This document shows, piece by piece, positions 13,255 through 24,902 of a DNA stretch of 64,000 nt (the stretch's first letter is position 1; every line of letters starts with the position of its first letter). This DNA comes from Phoronis australis (lineage: Eukaryota; Phoronida; Phoronidae): contig NMRA01000920.1 in the NCBI GenBank assembly GCA_002633005.1, positions 35,197 to 99,196 of the forward strand. Direction: 5' to 3'. The translations under genes were made by a program, and so were the position numbers. The notes beneath the pieces are model-generated. The model had not been told where the DNA came from. It saw only the letters and a program-made list of their open reading frames with translations, and did no database searches.

Positions 13255-14910
13255 AATGATTTCAACCTATTTCCCTTCAAAGCGTTAAGTTTTGTGAAAT
13301 CACTGAGGATTTCACAGCTTACTAAACTTAACGTAAACAAGTCGACTGGCATGGACGAGATTCCATCGAAATTACTGAAATTCACGGGTCCGTTGCTCTG
13401 TAAATCACATTTATTTTCAACAAATCGTTGGAAACTCAGTTCATACTAGCCGCATTGAAGAAGGCCAAATATTTTTAAGGAAGGCGATAGAAATATTGTA
13501 AACAATTATTGTCCAATCTCAGTGGTCCCTGTTGTTATGAAAATTTTTGAAAGAGGTGTACGCTCACAATTGTACTCTTATTTAAAGTCAAACAATCTTT
13601 TATGCGATGAACAGCCGGGTTTTCGCCCCGAGCACTCTACAGCTACTCCTCTTCTTGATATATCTGAGTACTTACTTGACAATATGGACAATGGTAAAGT
13701 TACTAGTGAAATCTTTCTTGACCTGAAGAAAGCTTTCGATACTGTTAACCACAATAGATTGCCGTTAAAACTTTCAAGCTGTGGTGTAGGCGACGCCGAA
13801 CTCGATTGGTTCAGTAATTATTTAAGTAATCGGAATCGAGTCATCATTGTGAATGGAGCGTTATCAACACCACTTGACGTGACCTGTGGTGTCCCCCAGG
13901 GGTCCATACTGGGTCCATTGTTATTTTGTGTATGATTTACCCACGTCAGTGAAACAATGACACGGAATGTTGATAAAACCAATGTTATGACTATTGGTAG
14001 CAGACTGAGGGTGGCTGTGTTGCCATTACTATTAACGGCTCTCAGCTGGCAAGAATTGAGAAATACAAATATCTGGGTGTTATGATTGGTAATAATTTAT
14101 CATGGGACGAGCATATAGAGTATGTGTGCATAACATTTTCTCAGCGGATTGGGCTTTTGCACACAGTCAGGAGGTATGTCGATCAGGCTACTCTTCAGGA
14201 GTCTAATTGTACCACACTTTGATTACTGTGATGTTGTATGGGGTAATTGTGCATCATACCTTCACGATATACTTCAAAAATTGCAAAACAAGGCTGGGAG
14301 GCTGATACTCAACTATATTGGCCTTCATAGCGACTTTACTATATCTGACCTCCTCGGTAAACTTTGTTAGTACAGCCTGTTTAGCAGGCGTGCCTTTCAT
14401 TTAAACTTTATGGTGTACAAAGCCAAACATAGCGTCGCACCTAGTGACCTTACTGCTAAATTTAAGGCAGTCAGAGATTCTCACAATTACAATAATAGAG
14501 TGAGTGTTTCTGGCTGCCTGGTACCAGATAAACCTAAAAACAACTTTGGAAAAAAGAATTTTTGCCTACAGAAGTGCTGTCACTTACAACGGATTGGGGA
14601 CTGCCGTCTCGAACGCGCCCGGTGTCCACGTCTTCAAACAGAATTACTGGGACTTTGTGCGTAGTTCGGAACTGTAGGCCTCAGATCATCATTATTTTAT
14701 CATTATTTTACTCTATTTTGTCTTATTTATTCATCTTATTGTTCAACTATTTTATACTAATTTATGTTATTTATTAATCGTTTCAATGTAATTGTACATA
14801 GCTGTCTGTATTTTACTTCGTGTAATTATTTCCGACTGGGCCCACTTCAAAATCAGTGTATTCTAAAGTGATCACCCAGTCTTTTAAAGAAGCCTAAATA
14901 AATAAATATA
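13255..14910 (+). pseudogene. Decayed non-LTR retrotransposon (LINE family B, jockey/CR1-like reverse transcriptase)
   Basis: Open pieces spell the RT domain in order. At 13330-13390 there is the entry motif KSTGMDEIPSKLLK. At 13522-13935 come the fingers/palm (EQPGFRPEHSTATPLLD), the first catalytic block FLDLKKAFDTVNH and CGVPQGSILGPLLF. At 14060-14370 is the thumb/post-RT region (YLGVMIGNNLSWDEHI, LLFRSLIVPHFDYCDVVWG), and the C-terminus continues at 14410-14664. Stops and frameshifts separate the pieces, and the YADD region near 13940-13980 is deleted or scrambled. The 3' tail runs to AAATAAATAAATATA near 14910. A separate 3'-end copy of this family lies at 25180-25505. Confidence 0.9.
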
Positions 14911-15336
14911 TATTGTTCCTGTTTCAATTATACGCCTTGTTTATGATGCGTTTGAAACGTGCGGTCACTAATTATTGACAAGGTGCCCGAAGTCGTATAC
15001 CAAAAATTGCGGGTTTCTAGTGTGCTAATTCCCACCCCTTTTGCGGAGTAGATTTGTTCTGCCTCACCCCCACTTGAGGGGTTGAAGCCAATGCTGTGGG
15101 CCTTTTGAGTGGACGGAATGTGTATCTAGGGACCAATTGGACCCCGCACCGGTCCCACAAAACTTATTGAAAAAGTACCGCCTACCCGCAATTTTTGGTA
15201 CACGCATGCGCAACTGCACTGTTATTTTTCAATACCAGCCAGACCCAGTGAAGCCGAAGGTAAGTGGAGTCGAACACAGCTTTGGGTATTGTAAGTAGTA
15301 CACAACAATGCACATATCTGAGGTATTGCCCTGTTA

Positions 15337-15587
15337 CATGCGCGCACCCAGTCTAAAAACGGGGTCTCGAATTTTTGAAATGTGGACCTTTTACTAAGAT
15401 TTACGGGTTACCTTCAGAGCCATGAATTGTGCATTCAAAGTTTGGTAGCTCCTGCCTTTTCAGTGGCCTTTGTCTCGTTTTTTACTTTTTTTCGTAGTTT
15501 TTGTTTCTCTGAGGCGGACCTTCTCGTCCTACTTCGCCAAATGAGGGTCTCTTTTGAGCCCCCCTAGCGCCCCTAGATGCGCGCATG
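15337..15587 (+). mobile_element. MITE family M1, copy 1
   Basis: The left end is CATGCGCGCACCCAG and the right end is a degenerate inverted copy (CTAGATGCGCGCATG). It is about 251 bp. The interior, with TTTTTGTTTCTCTGAGGCGG and the TTCGCCAAATG region, is shared in inverted orientation with copies at 21910 and 22843 and in direct orientation with 43670. Confidence 0.8.
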
Positions 15588-15891
15588 TGTTATAGCTACT
15601 TGTACCACAGCAATACGGAAAACACCTGGTTGAAAAAATACACAGTTGAATCATGAGCCAAAACTCGTAAGCTTTTGATCGAAGCACAGACTGGATAAAT
15701 GTATAATGCAGTGCGGGACTATCTACCCACTTTAAAAACTGACAGCAGCTTAGGTGATTAGAACAAATCCCATTTCTCAAGAGACTGCATTGGACACGTA
15801 TAACAGCAAGCGATAGGCCAAAACAAAAGTTATAATTGATGTAAAACCTTTCCCAAAATTAGCACCAGCTAGTGGCCACAAAGAATCTTAC

Positions 15892-16074
15892 CAGTACAGT
15901 GTGGTACAGTAACGTTCCATGTTCCTTGTGTGAGACACTTAGTTTGCTTCTTCAATGTTCCATCAGGAAAAGCAAAGCCTCTTTGACACGTATGTGTAAC
16001 TATCGTTCCCTGTTTTACTTCATGCACCGAGTCAGATACGCTATTGACAACCTGCTGCAGTATACAACTTCCAG
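15892..16074 (-). CDS. Sushi (CCP) domain exon
   Basis: A 61-codon minus-strand exon encodes a complete sushi module: SCILQQVVN at the start, then VTHTCQRGFAFPDG, TKCLTQGTW and VPHCT at the end. This gives the four cysteines in the expected spacing, with the conserved Gly-Phe after the second cysteine and the Trp between the third and fourth. The acceptor is TTTTACAG and the donor GTAAGA, both phase 1, matching the other domain exons. It is preceded in transcription order by the F-lectin 3 and 20.9-kb exons and followed by the 10.9-kb sushi exon. The frame is short, so its recognition rests on the cysteine pattern plus both splice sites. Confidence 0.85.
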
Positions 16075-16768
16075 CTGTAAAATGTGCATGATATAGTCAG
16101 CAGACTGCCAAAACTCAAATGGGTGCCGAAAACATTCCACATAAAGTGAGAGCACGAAAGCGTGATTCTCTTGCCAAAGCCAATAACAAGGGGTAAATAC
16201 TTTTTCGATAATCCTGATCGTACCTTTTTTGTGGCAGTGATTTGGGAACGAATTTGACACCAGCAAACAGGAAAAGGGCAAAAAACCTGGAAACCGCGAA
16301 TGGGATTCCTCTCTCACCCCTCAGTAACTCACAGCGTGCAAGAGAGAAAGAGTTCACTGCCACGAACGGCAACATCTTTCATTTTCGGAAATTTCGAGAC
16401 CTTTACCATTTTTTGTGAATCCGTTTGAATAATCCAACACAGAATTTGAGGGCATGACAGCCAAAACAGTGTTGAATTAAAGCACAGAACTCTAAACCTG
16501 GAATGCCAACTCCCTCACGTAACCTGTGTATTCTTTTGTTAGAGCTTGAGACCACGAGATTTCACGCGAGAGTTTGCGCTGTGAATTTCCGGTTGTCTGC
16601 TTGACAGAATTTTGTTGGGGTGTTGTAAAGCATAATTTAATTGCTTCATTTCCATTTTGTCATTTTTGTTCATCAGCCGAGACTCTTGAGGTACGGTTAC
16701 AGACAACCTACGAGTTTTCGGCAAAATTAGTCAACAAGCCCGTCGATCACGCTGGTCATTCTTTATAC

Positions 16769-16950
16769 ATTCTTTATCATGAAAACAATTACGTGTTTCA
16801 GCAAGATGGGGCTCCTTCACACAGGCTCATCTGAAGCAGACCACACCCAAATTCATCAAAAAGGATGAGCTGCCTGCGCTCAGTCCTGACTGCAATCCAA
16901 TGGACTATGGCATATGGGACTTCCTGTTATTTTTTGAAAGGTGTTTTTAA
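16769..16950 (+). pseudogene. Tc1/mariner-type transposase fragment
   Basis: Two pieces in different frames carry the end of a DDE/D transposase. The first contains FQQDGAPSH, the region of the second catalytic aspartate. After a frameshift the second has LPALSPDCNPMDYGIWDFL, which contains the third catalytic position. The rest of the catalytic domain and the DNA-binding domain are not recognisable. It is dead. Confidence 0.8.
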
Positions 16951-17437
16951 TTGACAAAACTAGCACAATTGGACACAGATCTCTTTGATATTTTGTTGAT
17001 GATATCCTAAACCTTACCGGTAAGAAAATGGCTCAGTTTTTTGGGACACCTAATATACTATATAGCGTGTTCGTAATTTCGAATATCGAATGACATCACA
17101 CCCGGTTACAACTTACTGACGTGAAAGGGGCCTAATGATTTAGTGTCCATCCATACCCAATCATTCTCCGATTTTCCAACTGTAGCAACGCACCTACAAA
17201 ATATAGGCACAGTAGTGAACAAACGCGTATTGCGTGAAAGTGCTCATTAGTGACCTTCGAATACCGCAGTGATGTGACCGTTGTGCCCTTTTATGCATAC
17301 AAGGAAACGCCATACAGGTATCGGACAATTGAAAATCGTCTTGTTTCCAGGAGAAAAAGTGCTCAGTACCATCACGCGCAAATGCACGGTGGCTGTAAAA
17401 GGACATCACGGCAACATTTTTCCTCCGATGCTAACTC

Positions 17438-17930
17438 TATCGATAGACTTATTAACTTAGACTTACCATCTCTATCGATAGTTTTATTAACTCTGTCGAT
17501 AGACTTAATATCTCTATCGATAGGCTTATTAGCACTATCAATAGACTTACCACCTCTATCGATAGACTTATTAACTCTATCGATAGACTTACCATCTCTA
17601 TCACTAGACCTATCACCTCTATCGGTAGACTTATTAACACTATCTATAGGCTTACTATCTTTATTGATAAACTTATTAACTATTTCGATAGACTTAGTAT
17701 CTGTATCGATAGACTTACTATCCCTATCGATAGACTTACTATCTCTATTGATAGACTTACTATCTCTATCGATAGACTTAGTAACTCTATCGATATACTT
17801 ATTAACTCTATCCATAGACTTAGTATCTCTATCGATAGACTTAGTATCTCTATGGATAGATTTACTATCTCTGTCGATAGACTTACTATCTCTATCGATA
17901 GACTTATTAACTTACTAACTCTATCGATGT
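17438..17930 (+). repeat. 21-bp minisatellite, left arm (CTCTATCGATAGACTTANTA)
   Basis: About 23 tandem units of ~21 bp share the core TCTATCGATAGACTTA, a palindrome around ATCGAT. Units vary mainly at the two or three bases between cores (TTATTAA, CTATCTC, CCATCTC). Long frames on both strands translate it into SIDLLSLSIDL-like repeats; these arise because 21 is divisible by three and the unit lacks stops, not because of coding. Confidence 0.95.
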
Positions 17931-19507
17931 GGTTGGGACTAATGCCATGTTTCATGACCCACAACACAGGCAGAGCGACAGGTGCAATGGTTATTTAAAT
18001 AGTTAAATGGCCTTGCATGAATACCATGATGTTCATATCTGTCATACCGCCAACAGGGGGTTGCTACGAAATAATAATCACTGGTCACTTGTCTCGGCAT
18101 ACAATACAGATGTAGACACGGCTAACTCATTTTGGCTTATCAGCCATTATCCCGGGGCCCAAAGACCCTATATTTGGTCAGTGAGGTGCCGCTGGACCTC
18201 GAAATTGGCGACCATTTTTATACCTTGCATTTCCATGGTTTAAAAGTTCGTTCTAGATTATCAGTATCTGGATCAACAAGGTACGCCTGAGCTAGTTTTC
18301 AGAGTCCGTCATTGCTAATTCGTTTGCAATATTGTCTAAAATCATGGTTCTTAGAGCACTGCACTGTTGATTTCAAGTTTGACAGTATGTTGGCTTTTTC
18401 TGTGGCTCAGGAACTCGTAGGCACCGAACAGACTGTTGAACTGTTGAAATTGTTTTTTAATTGAGTAGACAAAAGTTTGTAATAAAAAGTTGATTTGCTG
18501 TGTTGCGTATTGTTTAGTTCAATATTGAGTTCTGCGATAACTGTAAGCAAGATAGGTATGAGATGGATTTAGTTTCAACAAAATTTGAATTGACATATTT
18601 TATGATTTCTTGTGTTATACATGCGTATACATATGATGATACGGTAACTATAAGCAAGTTACACGTACGTGTGAGATGGTTCTTAAGAGTCCACGATTCG
18701 TTACTTTCAGAAGGTTAGACCTATCGACAATAGCTTCCATTTTTGAAGGTGTGCTGACCATGGCGTCGAAGTGCCACGTTTTAACCGCATGTTTATCACA
18801 GATGCAATCAGGTTGTGTATAGTTGCCAGTACGACAGTATTGATAATCATTATGTATGAGACTTGTTATTATTGAGTGATATGATGTTACTGTATATAAG
18901 AGTTTTATTTTTTTTTTTCAAAATAAATATTCAATTAATACTATTGACGCTTCATTGCAAACATTCACATCTGGTATCAAAATTGGATATATACATCAAA
19001 AGTGTAGCATTGGACCTAACTGTTTGAATTCGTCATGAGCAATTATTTATTATATGACCTCAAGGGAGAACGGGATAAAGCACAATGAATAAGTGACAAT
19101 GGACAAATCAAAATTAAATTAAAAGGCTCTGATGATTCAAACTCGTTGAGAGAAGGCCCCAGACGGATCAATGACAGATAACACTTTCCAAATTGTGCCT
19201 CGAGGTACAGTTACACCATTTGCTACGCACTTGATGCATAAATGAATAACCGTGCATCTGACCTGAACCCGCAAAAAGTTCTTCAACAAAATGAACCATT
19301 TCATCAAAATCAAACATATTTTTACGGCGCAGAAGTCCGTAAGTCGCCAAAAACACGTCACAATTGCCTTGTGCTTAGTGACGCTCCAAAACGACGCATA
19401 GGTACCGTTGTTATTTCATTTTGAGTCTGTCATAGCTTGAATAAGTCGACCAGATGCTTGTTTCGGTCCTCTATTTTAATTTGAAACCAAAGTAGCAACC
19501 TCGACAT

Positions 19508-20065
19508 CATAACTCTATCAATAGAGCCAATAAGTCTATCGATAGAGTAAATAATAATAAGTCTATCGATAGAGTTAGTAAGTCTATCGATAGAGTTAGT
19601 AATTCTAACGAAAGAGTTAAGAAGTCTATCGATAGAGTTAGTAAGTCTATCGACAGAGATACTAAGTCTATCGAAAGAGTTAATAAGTCTATCTATAGAG
19701 ATATTAAGTCTATCGCTGGTGTTAATAAGTCTATCGATAGAGATATTATGTCTACCGATAAAGTTAATAGGTCTATTGATAGAGATGGTAAGTCTATCGA
19801 TAGAGTTAATAAGTCTATCGATAGAGTTAATTAGTCTATCGATAGAGTAAATAATAAATAAGTCTATCGACAGAGATAATAAGTCTATCGATAGAGTTAA
19901 GAAGTCTATCGATAGAGTTAATAAGTCTATCAATAGAGTTAGTAGCTCTATCGCTAGAGTTAATAAGTCTATCGGAAGGGATAGTAAGTCTATCGATAGA
20001 GATAATAAGTTTATCGCTAGAATGAATAAGTCTATCGATAGAGTTTATAAGTCTATCGATAGAGT
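19508..20065 (-). repeat. 21-bp minisatellite, right arm (inverted)
   Basis: About 26 units of AAGTCTATCGATAGAGTTAAT, the reverse complement of the left-arm unit. Some units carry insertions (AAATAATAAT), giving local 26-30 bp periods. The two arrays could pair as a very long interrupted hairpin. Confidence 0.95.
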
Positions 20066-20867
20066 TAGCAACGGAAAAAAGTTACCATGTCGTCTTTTTA
20101 CAGCCACCAAAGCAGCTCTGTTTATCACAAAGTAACAGAATACAATTCGGCTACAGGCTGTTCAGTGTATAATGTAGATGGATTAAACTCTGCCATGTCT
20201 GCATTTCGTGATCCCTTCTCAATTACTTTTGGAACTAACGGGTTGGCATACGTATGAATTTGGATATTTTTGATTTCGTTTTGAAAGAATATTTACACAT
20301 TGCCCACCTAACGGATTGCATTTTCTAATAAAGTATCTTTGCTTTCCCAGTTACAATCTGTTTTCTATATGATTTTTGGCCTTAGTTGAAAAAATTATTT
20401 ACAATTGTACGTTTAAAGTAAACAAACTTTAGGTAACCCTTTTAGAGTCAAACTTAATTTTCATAATTCTGATGGTGTGTTACCTTTCAAAGATGGCTAT
20501 TCTATGCACATGTCCATTTTACGTTTCTTTTTTCCGTTGTCATAACATAACTGAACGTTAGTTTTGCCAATTTCACGACTGCACCGCAGTTGGAATTGTC
20601 ATTGGAAATAGGGACATATTTCCACCCCCGTATCTTAGTAAAGAAAACAACCTGAGGAAAATATTCTCTGGGTAACACTTGTTCCCGGGGTCATCATGTT
20701 AATGATCTAATTTCACAAAAATTGGTTGACATGTGCTTCGTTCCTGAAAATAACCCTATTGCGTGATTTTCTCAGACACCATCTCTTAAATCTACAGATA
20801 ATCAAATAATTCAAAGCGGGATTAAGCTTGTTAAAGGTTCTTGTAACACACATAATTATTCACAGAC

Positions 20868-21024
20868 CTCAGTTTTACTCCATTTTCAGCACTCGTAAGC
20901 CTCACATTGTCTAGAACGTGCAGTTCATAAAACCTTGAAGACAACGGCTTCCACGTCCTGACCTTCTCCTTTATTACTTTAACCGGTTTGCCAGGCAACA
21001 CCATCTCAAGAGCCAGCTTCGAAA
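20868..21024 (-). CDS. Probable exon of unknown extracellular gene (phase 1 to 2)
   Basis: A 157-base open segment has a TTTTCAAG acceptor and a donor GTCTGTG following CTGAG. It encodes about 52 residues, from SKLALEMVLPGKPVKVI through KEKVRTWKPLSSRFYELHV to AENGVKLR. No cysteines and no recognised family. Its intron phases (1 in, 2 out) and its position downstream of a duplicated exon-like block equal those of the 2944-3085 exon, which suggests paralogous gene segments. The donor is not a strong consensus. Confidence 0.4.
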
Positions 21025-21639
21025 CTTGAAAACAGAATTTTAAATCAACTTGACAAGTACTCACGTATCATCCAATACACGTCAAGCTCTTAAATAGAAT
21101 TGAAGGATCAACGGGGCGCTTCTCACAAAACGCATTATAATGGAAATAAAGTAGCAGAATGGAAGGAAAACACTTGTTCACTGTGTTAGCCCTAACCGAC
21201 TTAAATTCCGTTGACATCTTTAGGGAACCGTAAACGGTCTTATCATTTGTATTTCACCTATTTTTACCTTTCTCTAACACCGACGAATCAATCTGTCATC
21301 TTGTAATCTCAATTTTGTCCTAATGAGGTCATGCTGTGACCCTAGTGTTAGCCAATCAGCCACGCGGATGCTTTAGTTCACGAGTTTAATACTAGGTAAA
21401 AATGAAAATGGCGAGTGGTAAGCGAATAGTAAAAAGACGAACATTCGAGGGCTTGATTGGCGTGCAGTTATATTTGCCGTATTATTTCTGTAGATAAATT
21501 TGTTCAAGCCATCGTTATTTCGACGTGTGCACGTTAGTATTTGACACTCACTGGAGTTTGATATGTATGACACTAAATTCTCCGCTCCCAATGCACGGAC
21601 TACCAACCCTGTTTAAAGATGAAATTGCACGTTCTTAAC

Positions 21640-22210
21640 TATGTTAATGCTAAGCAGGAACCAAGTGGCAATGTTACTTTAACATTATCTACGCTAAACA
21701 AAGTGCAGTTGTATTCATTGACAACTTAAAAATGTAAAAAACAAAAAACTGCACTAATGACATACCTTGCGGGTTCACATAGCCCGCATCATGGGGTGTT
21801 ATTGCCCACGTTGCGATACGTAATGGACACGGTTCAGTGATTTTTAGGGGATCATTTTCAGCACGAAACTCGTTCTTAAAAACATTTGACAATTTTCAAC
21901 TTCACATCGCATGCGCGCACCCAGGGGGCTCGGAGGAGGGCTCTAACGAGCCCTCCCAATTGGCGAAGGGGGCAAAATTGTCCGACCTCGAGAGGCAAAA
22001 AGTCTGAGAAAAAATGGGACAAAAGTCCACTAAATAAGGGCAAACGCGCAATTCACAGAGGTACGCCCGTTCTTGTTTAGTCTGCCCGCTCTTTTGTTAG
22101 CAAATAGTCCACAACGTCGAGAATTCGAGCCTCCCATATCGAAGGCTGGGTGCGCGTATGCATCGTCGCTATATGGTGTGTTTCTAATTAATTTCGCAAA
22201 TCACAGAGAT
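21640..22210 (-). repeat. Duplicate of the 4.85-5.19 kb segment, interrupted by a MITE
   Basis: This is the better-preserved copy of the pair. Its minus-strand core is open and reads around KNEFRAENDPLKITEPCPL and ITPHDAGYVNPQ, ending in phase 1 at a good donor (CAAG/GTATGT) at 21765/21766. The next downstream candidate exon (20868-21024) begins in phase 1, so the two could splice. I do not recognise the sequence. The MITE at 21910-22160 interrupts only this copy. Confidence 0.6.
21910..22160 (-). mobile_element. MITE family M1, copy 2 (with target duplication)
   Basis: A 251-bp element has inverted ends CATGCGCGCACCCAG / CTGGGTGCGCGTATG. It is flanked by a 5-bp duplication CATCG (21905-21909 and 22161-22165). 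The paralogous segment at about 5.13 kb has a single CATCG with no insert (CACATCGTCGCC), i.e. the empty site. Non-coding. Confidence 0.9.
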
Positions 22211-22842
22211 AAGGAATTATCCTGCAAGTTCCACTTGAAGGGCACTTCTCCATAACTTTAAATATTGAACTTGACCACTTGAAGGAGTTACGATAAAGAC
22301 TTTTTTTGCAATTCTGCTTTCATCCACTAGAACTAAATGATTCCAGAGCCTTAGCATATTTTCATGTTATTTGTAGTGTGAATTTGGCCAACCCGAGTCG
22401 CCATAAAGTACTGCATTGGCAGCATACTTGTGGACCCCTAAAAATATACGCAATGCTCTCGTTCTGATCATTTCGTATTTGGAGTATTGATAATAACCCA
22501 AATTCCAGATCCATATTCTAGAATTGAAGCTAAGGACATTTCAAAACATTTACTGTAACTGTTGAAACCCATGTTACCAATAACTATATTTGTACTTGCT
22601 CACCAGAGCTCCCAATTCTCTGGACGCGGAGCCTTCTAGTACTTCAGTTGTCAAACTGAAATCCATTGTCTTTCTAAGAGACGGGTATGAACACAACACC
22701 CCTCCCAAATTCAAAAAGACATGCCAAATTGGAGAACCTGTAGCTTCGATAAGCTACAGCTTGGAAAAATTATTCATTTCACTTTTTGCATGAAAAATAT
22801 ATGTAGAGTGCTGCAAAGCTCGTTAAGCAAATGTGTTCAATC

Positions 22843-23099
22843 CATCAGCGCACCCAAGGGGGCTTCGGGGGCTCGAACGAGCCCCCTATTTGGCGAATTG
22901 GGTAAAAAGGTCCGCCTCAGAGAAACAAAAACTCCGATGAAACTAGGAAACGAGACAAAAGTCCACTAAAAAGGCAGGAACTACCAAAATTCGGCAATTG
23001 CACAATTCATAACTCTGAACATACCATGCGAATCTTAATAAAAGTTCCACTTTCTCAAAAATTGAGCCTCCCATATTTTTAGGGCTCGATGCCCTCATG
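22843..23099 (-). mobile_element. MITE family M1, copy 3
   Basis: It starts CATCAGCGCACCCAAGGGGGC and ends GGGCTCGATGCCCTCATG. The interior is collinear with copy 2 (GAACGAGCCCCC, ACAAAAGTCCACTAAA, ATTGAGCCTCCCATAT). The ends are more decayed. Confidence 0.8.
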
Positions 23100-24104
23100 C
23101 AATATAATATTAATGAACAAGGAGAAATATAATATTCTTTTTTAGTCAACAATCATAAAAATTGGATTTCCTTGTTTTGTTCTTCCTATAGACCTAATTC
23201 ACGCCGACAGGAGGAGTGTTCCAAAACGAGGCTCGCTACGATAGCTCTGTTTGCTTATCGCATAGTTTTATTACGCGTTGCTCGAACGGCGATAGAAAAT
23301 ATACCGACACCCAACTGTCTGTTTTACAATCCATAAGGACGTTTCGGAAGCGTTCGGTCATTGCCATAAACCGCGACGAAGGAAAATATTTCCGTGTAAA
23401 ATTAATAAATGTTTCGAAAAGTTAGGTCATATTTTGTCGCATCTCGGTTGCCGAGCATCATAGCAACGACCGGTGAATCTTCGGCCAGCCAGGCTGTGTT
23501 TTCATGACTACGGGTTGAAACATGAGGCATTTTTCTTTCCACATGGACAGGGCTCTCAATCCCTCGCTTTTGGGGCCGAATATTTGCCCTCTCAAAGAAA
23601 ATGAAAAATCTCGAAATTACCCCCAACGAGGCCTAAAAAATTTCCCTAGTGATTGAAAATATCCCTCCGAAGGTCAAATTACCTGTAACCACACAGGGGA
23701 CAATTTAAAAGAGCACAAATTGCTATTTGAGACAGAGCTTATGAGAGCTTGCAACAGGACGGGGGTGCTAATGATGGTGATCGGCAGATAGATTTTCCCC
23801 CTCACTCGGCGAAAAAATTCCTCCCGTCAGACACAGGCACATTTCCGCTCGGATAAATGAGGCCCCTGAGAAAACATAACTATGCTTGGTCTGTCCAGTT
23901 AACTGAAATTGAGCTCTAAAACGAGGTTATGCTTTGGACGGACAAATTAGTTGTTTTAATTTTAAAATTCAACTTGGTCCAGATTGATATTTGAAACCTA
24001 ACACATGAAATAGACATAAGAACTATTAAAAGCACAAAAGCAGAATTGATGGTCAAATAATTTTTATTTTCAATTATGAACCTGGTTTTTTATTTTAATA
24101 AAAT

Positions 24105-24121
24105 ATACTCCCCCCCCCCCC
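24105..24121. repeat. Poly-C homopolymer tract
   Basis: An uninterrupted C run after an AT-rich stretch. It is a likely sequencing and assembly weak point. Confidence 0.9.
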
Positions 24122-24254
24122 TAAAATTTTACCAGATACCATTTGGGAGTTCGGGTGCGCGCAAGCAGGGGCTCGTCGGGGGTGAATAAACAGTGCATAG
24201 GTCCTGAGCAAACTGAACATACCCGTTTACCGTTTTTGTTTTAGTCAACAGGTG

Positions 24255-24325
24255 CGCATCTGCCGAAATTCTGGTTATTCCCGTGCCCTGACCCCCCTAA
24301 CGCAAAATCCTGGATCCGCCCCAGA
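24255..24325 (-). repeat. Terminal fragment of a dispersed transposon family (copy inverted relative to 32.6 kb)
   Basis: In reverse complement it reads GGCGGATCCAGGATTTTGCG, then TTAGGGGGG and GGGAATAACCAGAATTTC. This matches 32553-32625 on the plus strand nearly base for base, and related termini occur near 12.5 kb. Confidence 0.7.
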
Positions 24326-24902
24326 ATCAACTGTTAGTCCCGGTAGTCCCACTTCACTACCAGGACCTAGTAGGCTATGCTTGATAATAATATTCTTGAT
24401 CACCAAATTAAACCAGATGTGACTTGCAAATGACAGCAAAATGCGATGAGCCACAACTGTCGAATATATCTTCAACTCGTCAAAAATACGAGATGACCTG
24501 GTTCGTGTAGAAAGCATTTTTATCAACAATTTACAAGAAGAAACAGCATAATACCTAATCTGTTACACGATTGCCCAATTTGGTCATATTTACTTTTCAT
24601 GTTTCGAACCTAGTTTTCCGAAAAACTTATACCCTTTCGTCAGACAAATCTTTAGTACATTGACGTGTTCTCAAATGTATTTTTCTATGTCTCTGTTGTT
24701 AATTATTGACACATTCTTAAGATTTAAGATCCAGATTGGACTCGAAAGACCAGCCATCTAACTCATGCAATGTCAACTTCCGCTTTGTTTATCGCAGTGA
24801 GCCTCGCTTTGGATTTTGAAGCTTGCCGCGTGAATTAGGTCTATACTGGCTTGATATTATGGCTACTTATAACACCCATTTGACATGTGCACAACTACTT
24901 AC

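Larger units (their letters stand above)
17388..20108. mobile_element. Fold-back element with minisatellite arms
   Basis: The two ends are inverted copies of each other. The left end begins GGTGGCTGTAAAAGGAC and the right end finishes GTCTTTTTACAGCCACC, with about 50 further bases of imperfect match (CGGCAAC.TTTTT / TTTTTTCCGTTGC... in inverted form) leading to GCTAACTCTATCGATAGAC in both. Inside each end lies a minisatellite array, and the two arrays are reverse complements of each other. About 1.55 kb of unique-looking sequence (17940-19500) sits between them, without a recognisable transposase. Flanks AATGCAC and AAAGCAG could be a decayed target duplication (5 of 7 match), which is not convincing. 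Fold-back transposons with repetitive arms are known in animals; assignment to a named family is not possible from sequence alone. Confidence 0.75.

Noticed and set aside
17250-17967. Long open frames (up to 222 codons) across the 21-bp minisatellite, also 19430-19933
   Set aside because: They are translations of a stop-free tandem repeat whose unit length is a multiple of three; open in several frames and on both strands, with no start, splice or domain support.
19137-19361. Minus-strand frame with CIKCVANGVTVPRGTIW, reminiscent of a short VWC-like segment
   Set aside because: It lies inside the fold-back element, lacks the remaining cysteines and ends in an early stop; too weak to call.
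22590-22737. Possible minus-strand exon ending at a GTGAGC donor
   Set aside because: Phases (2 to 0) do not fit its neighbours and no domain is visible.
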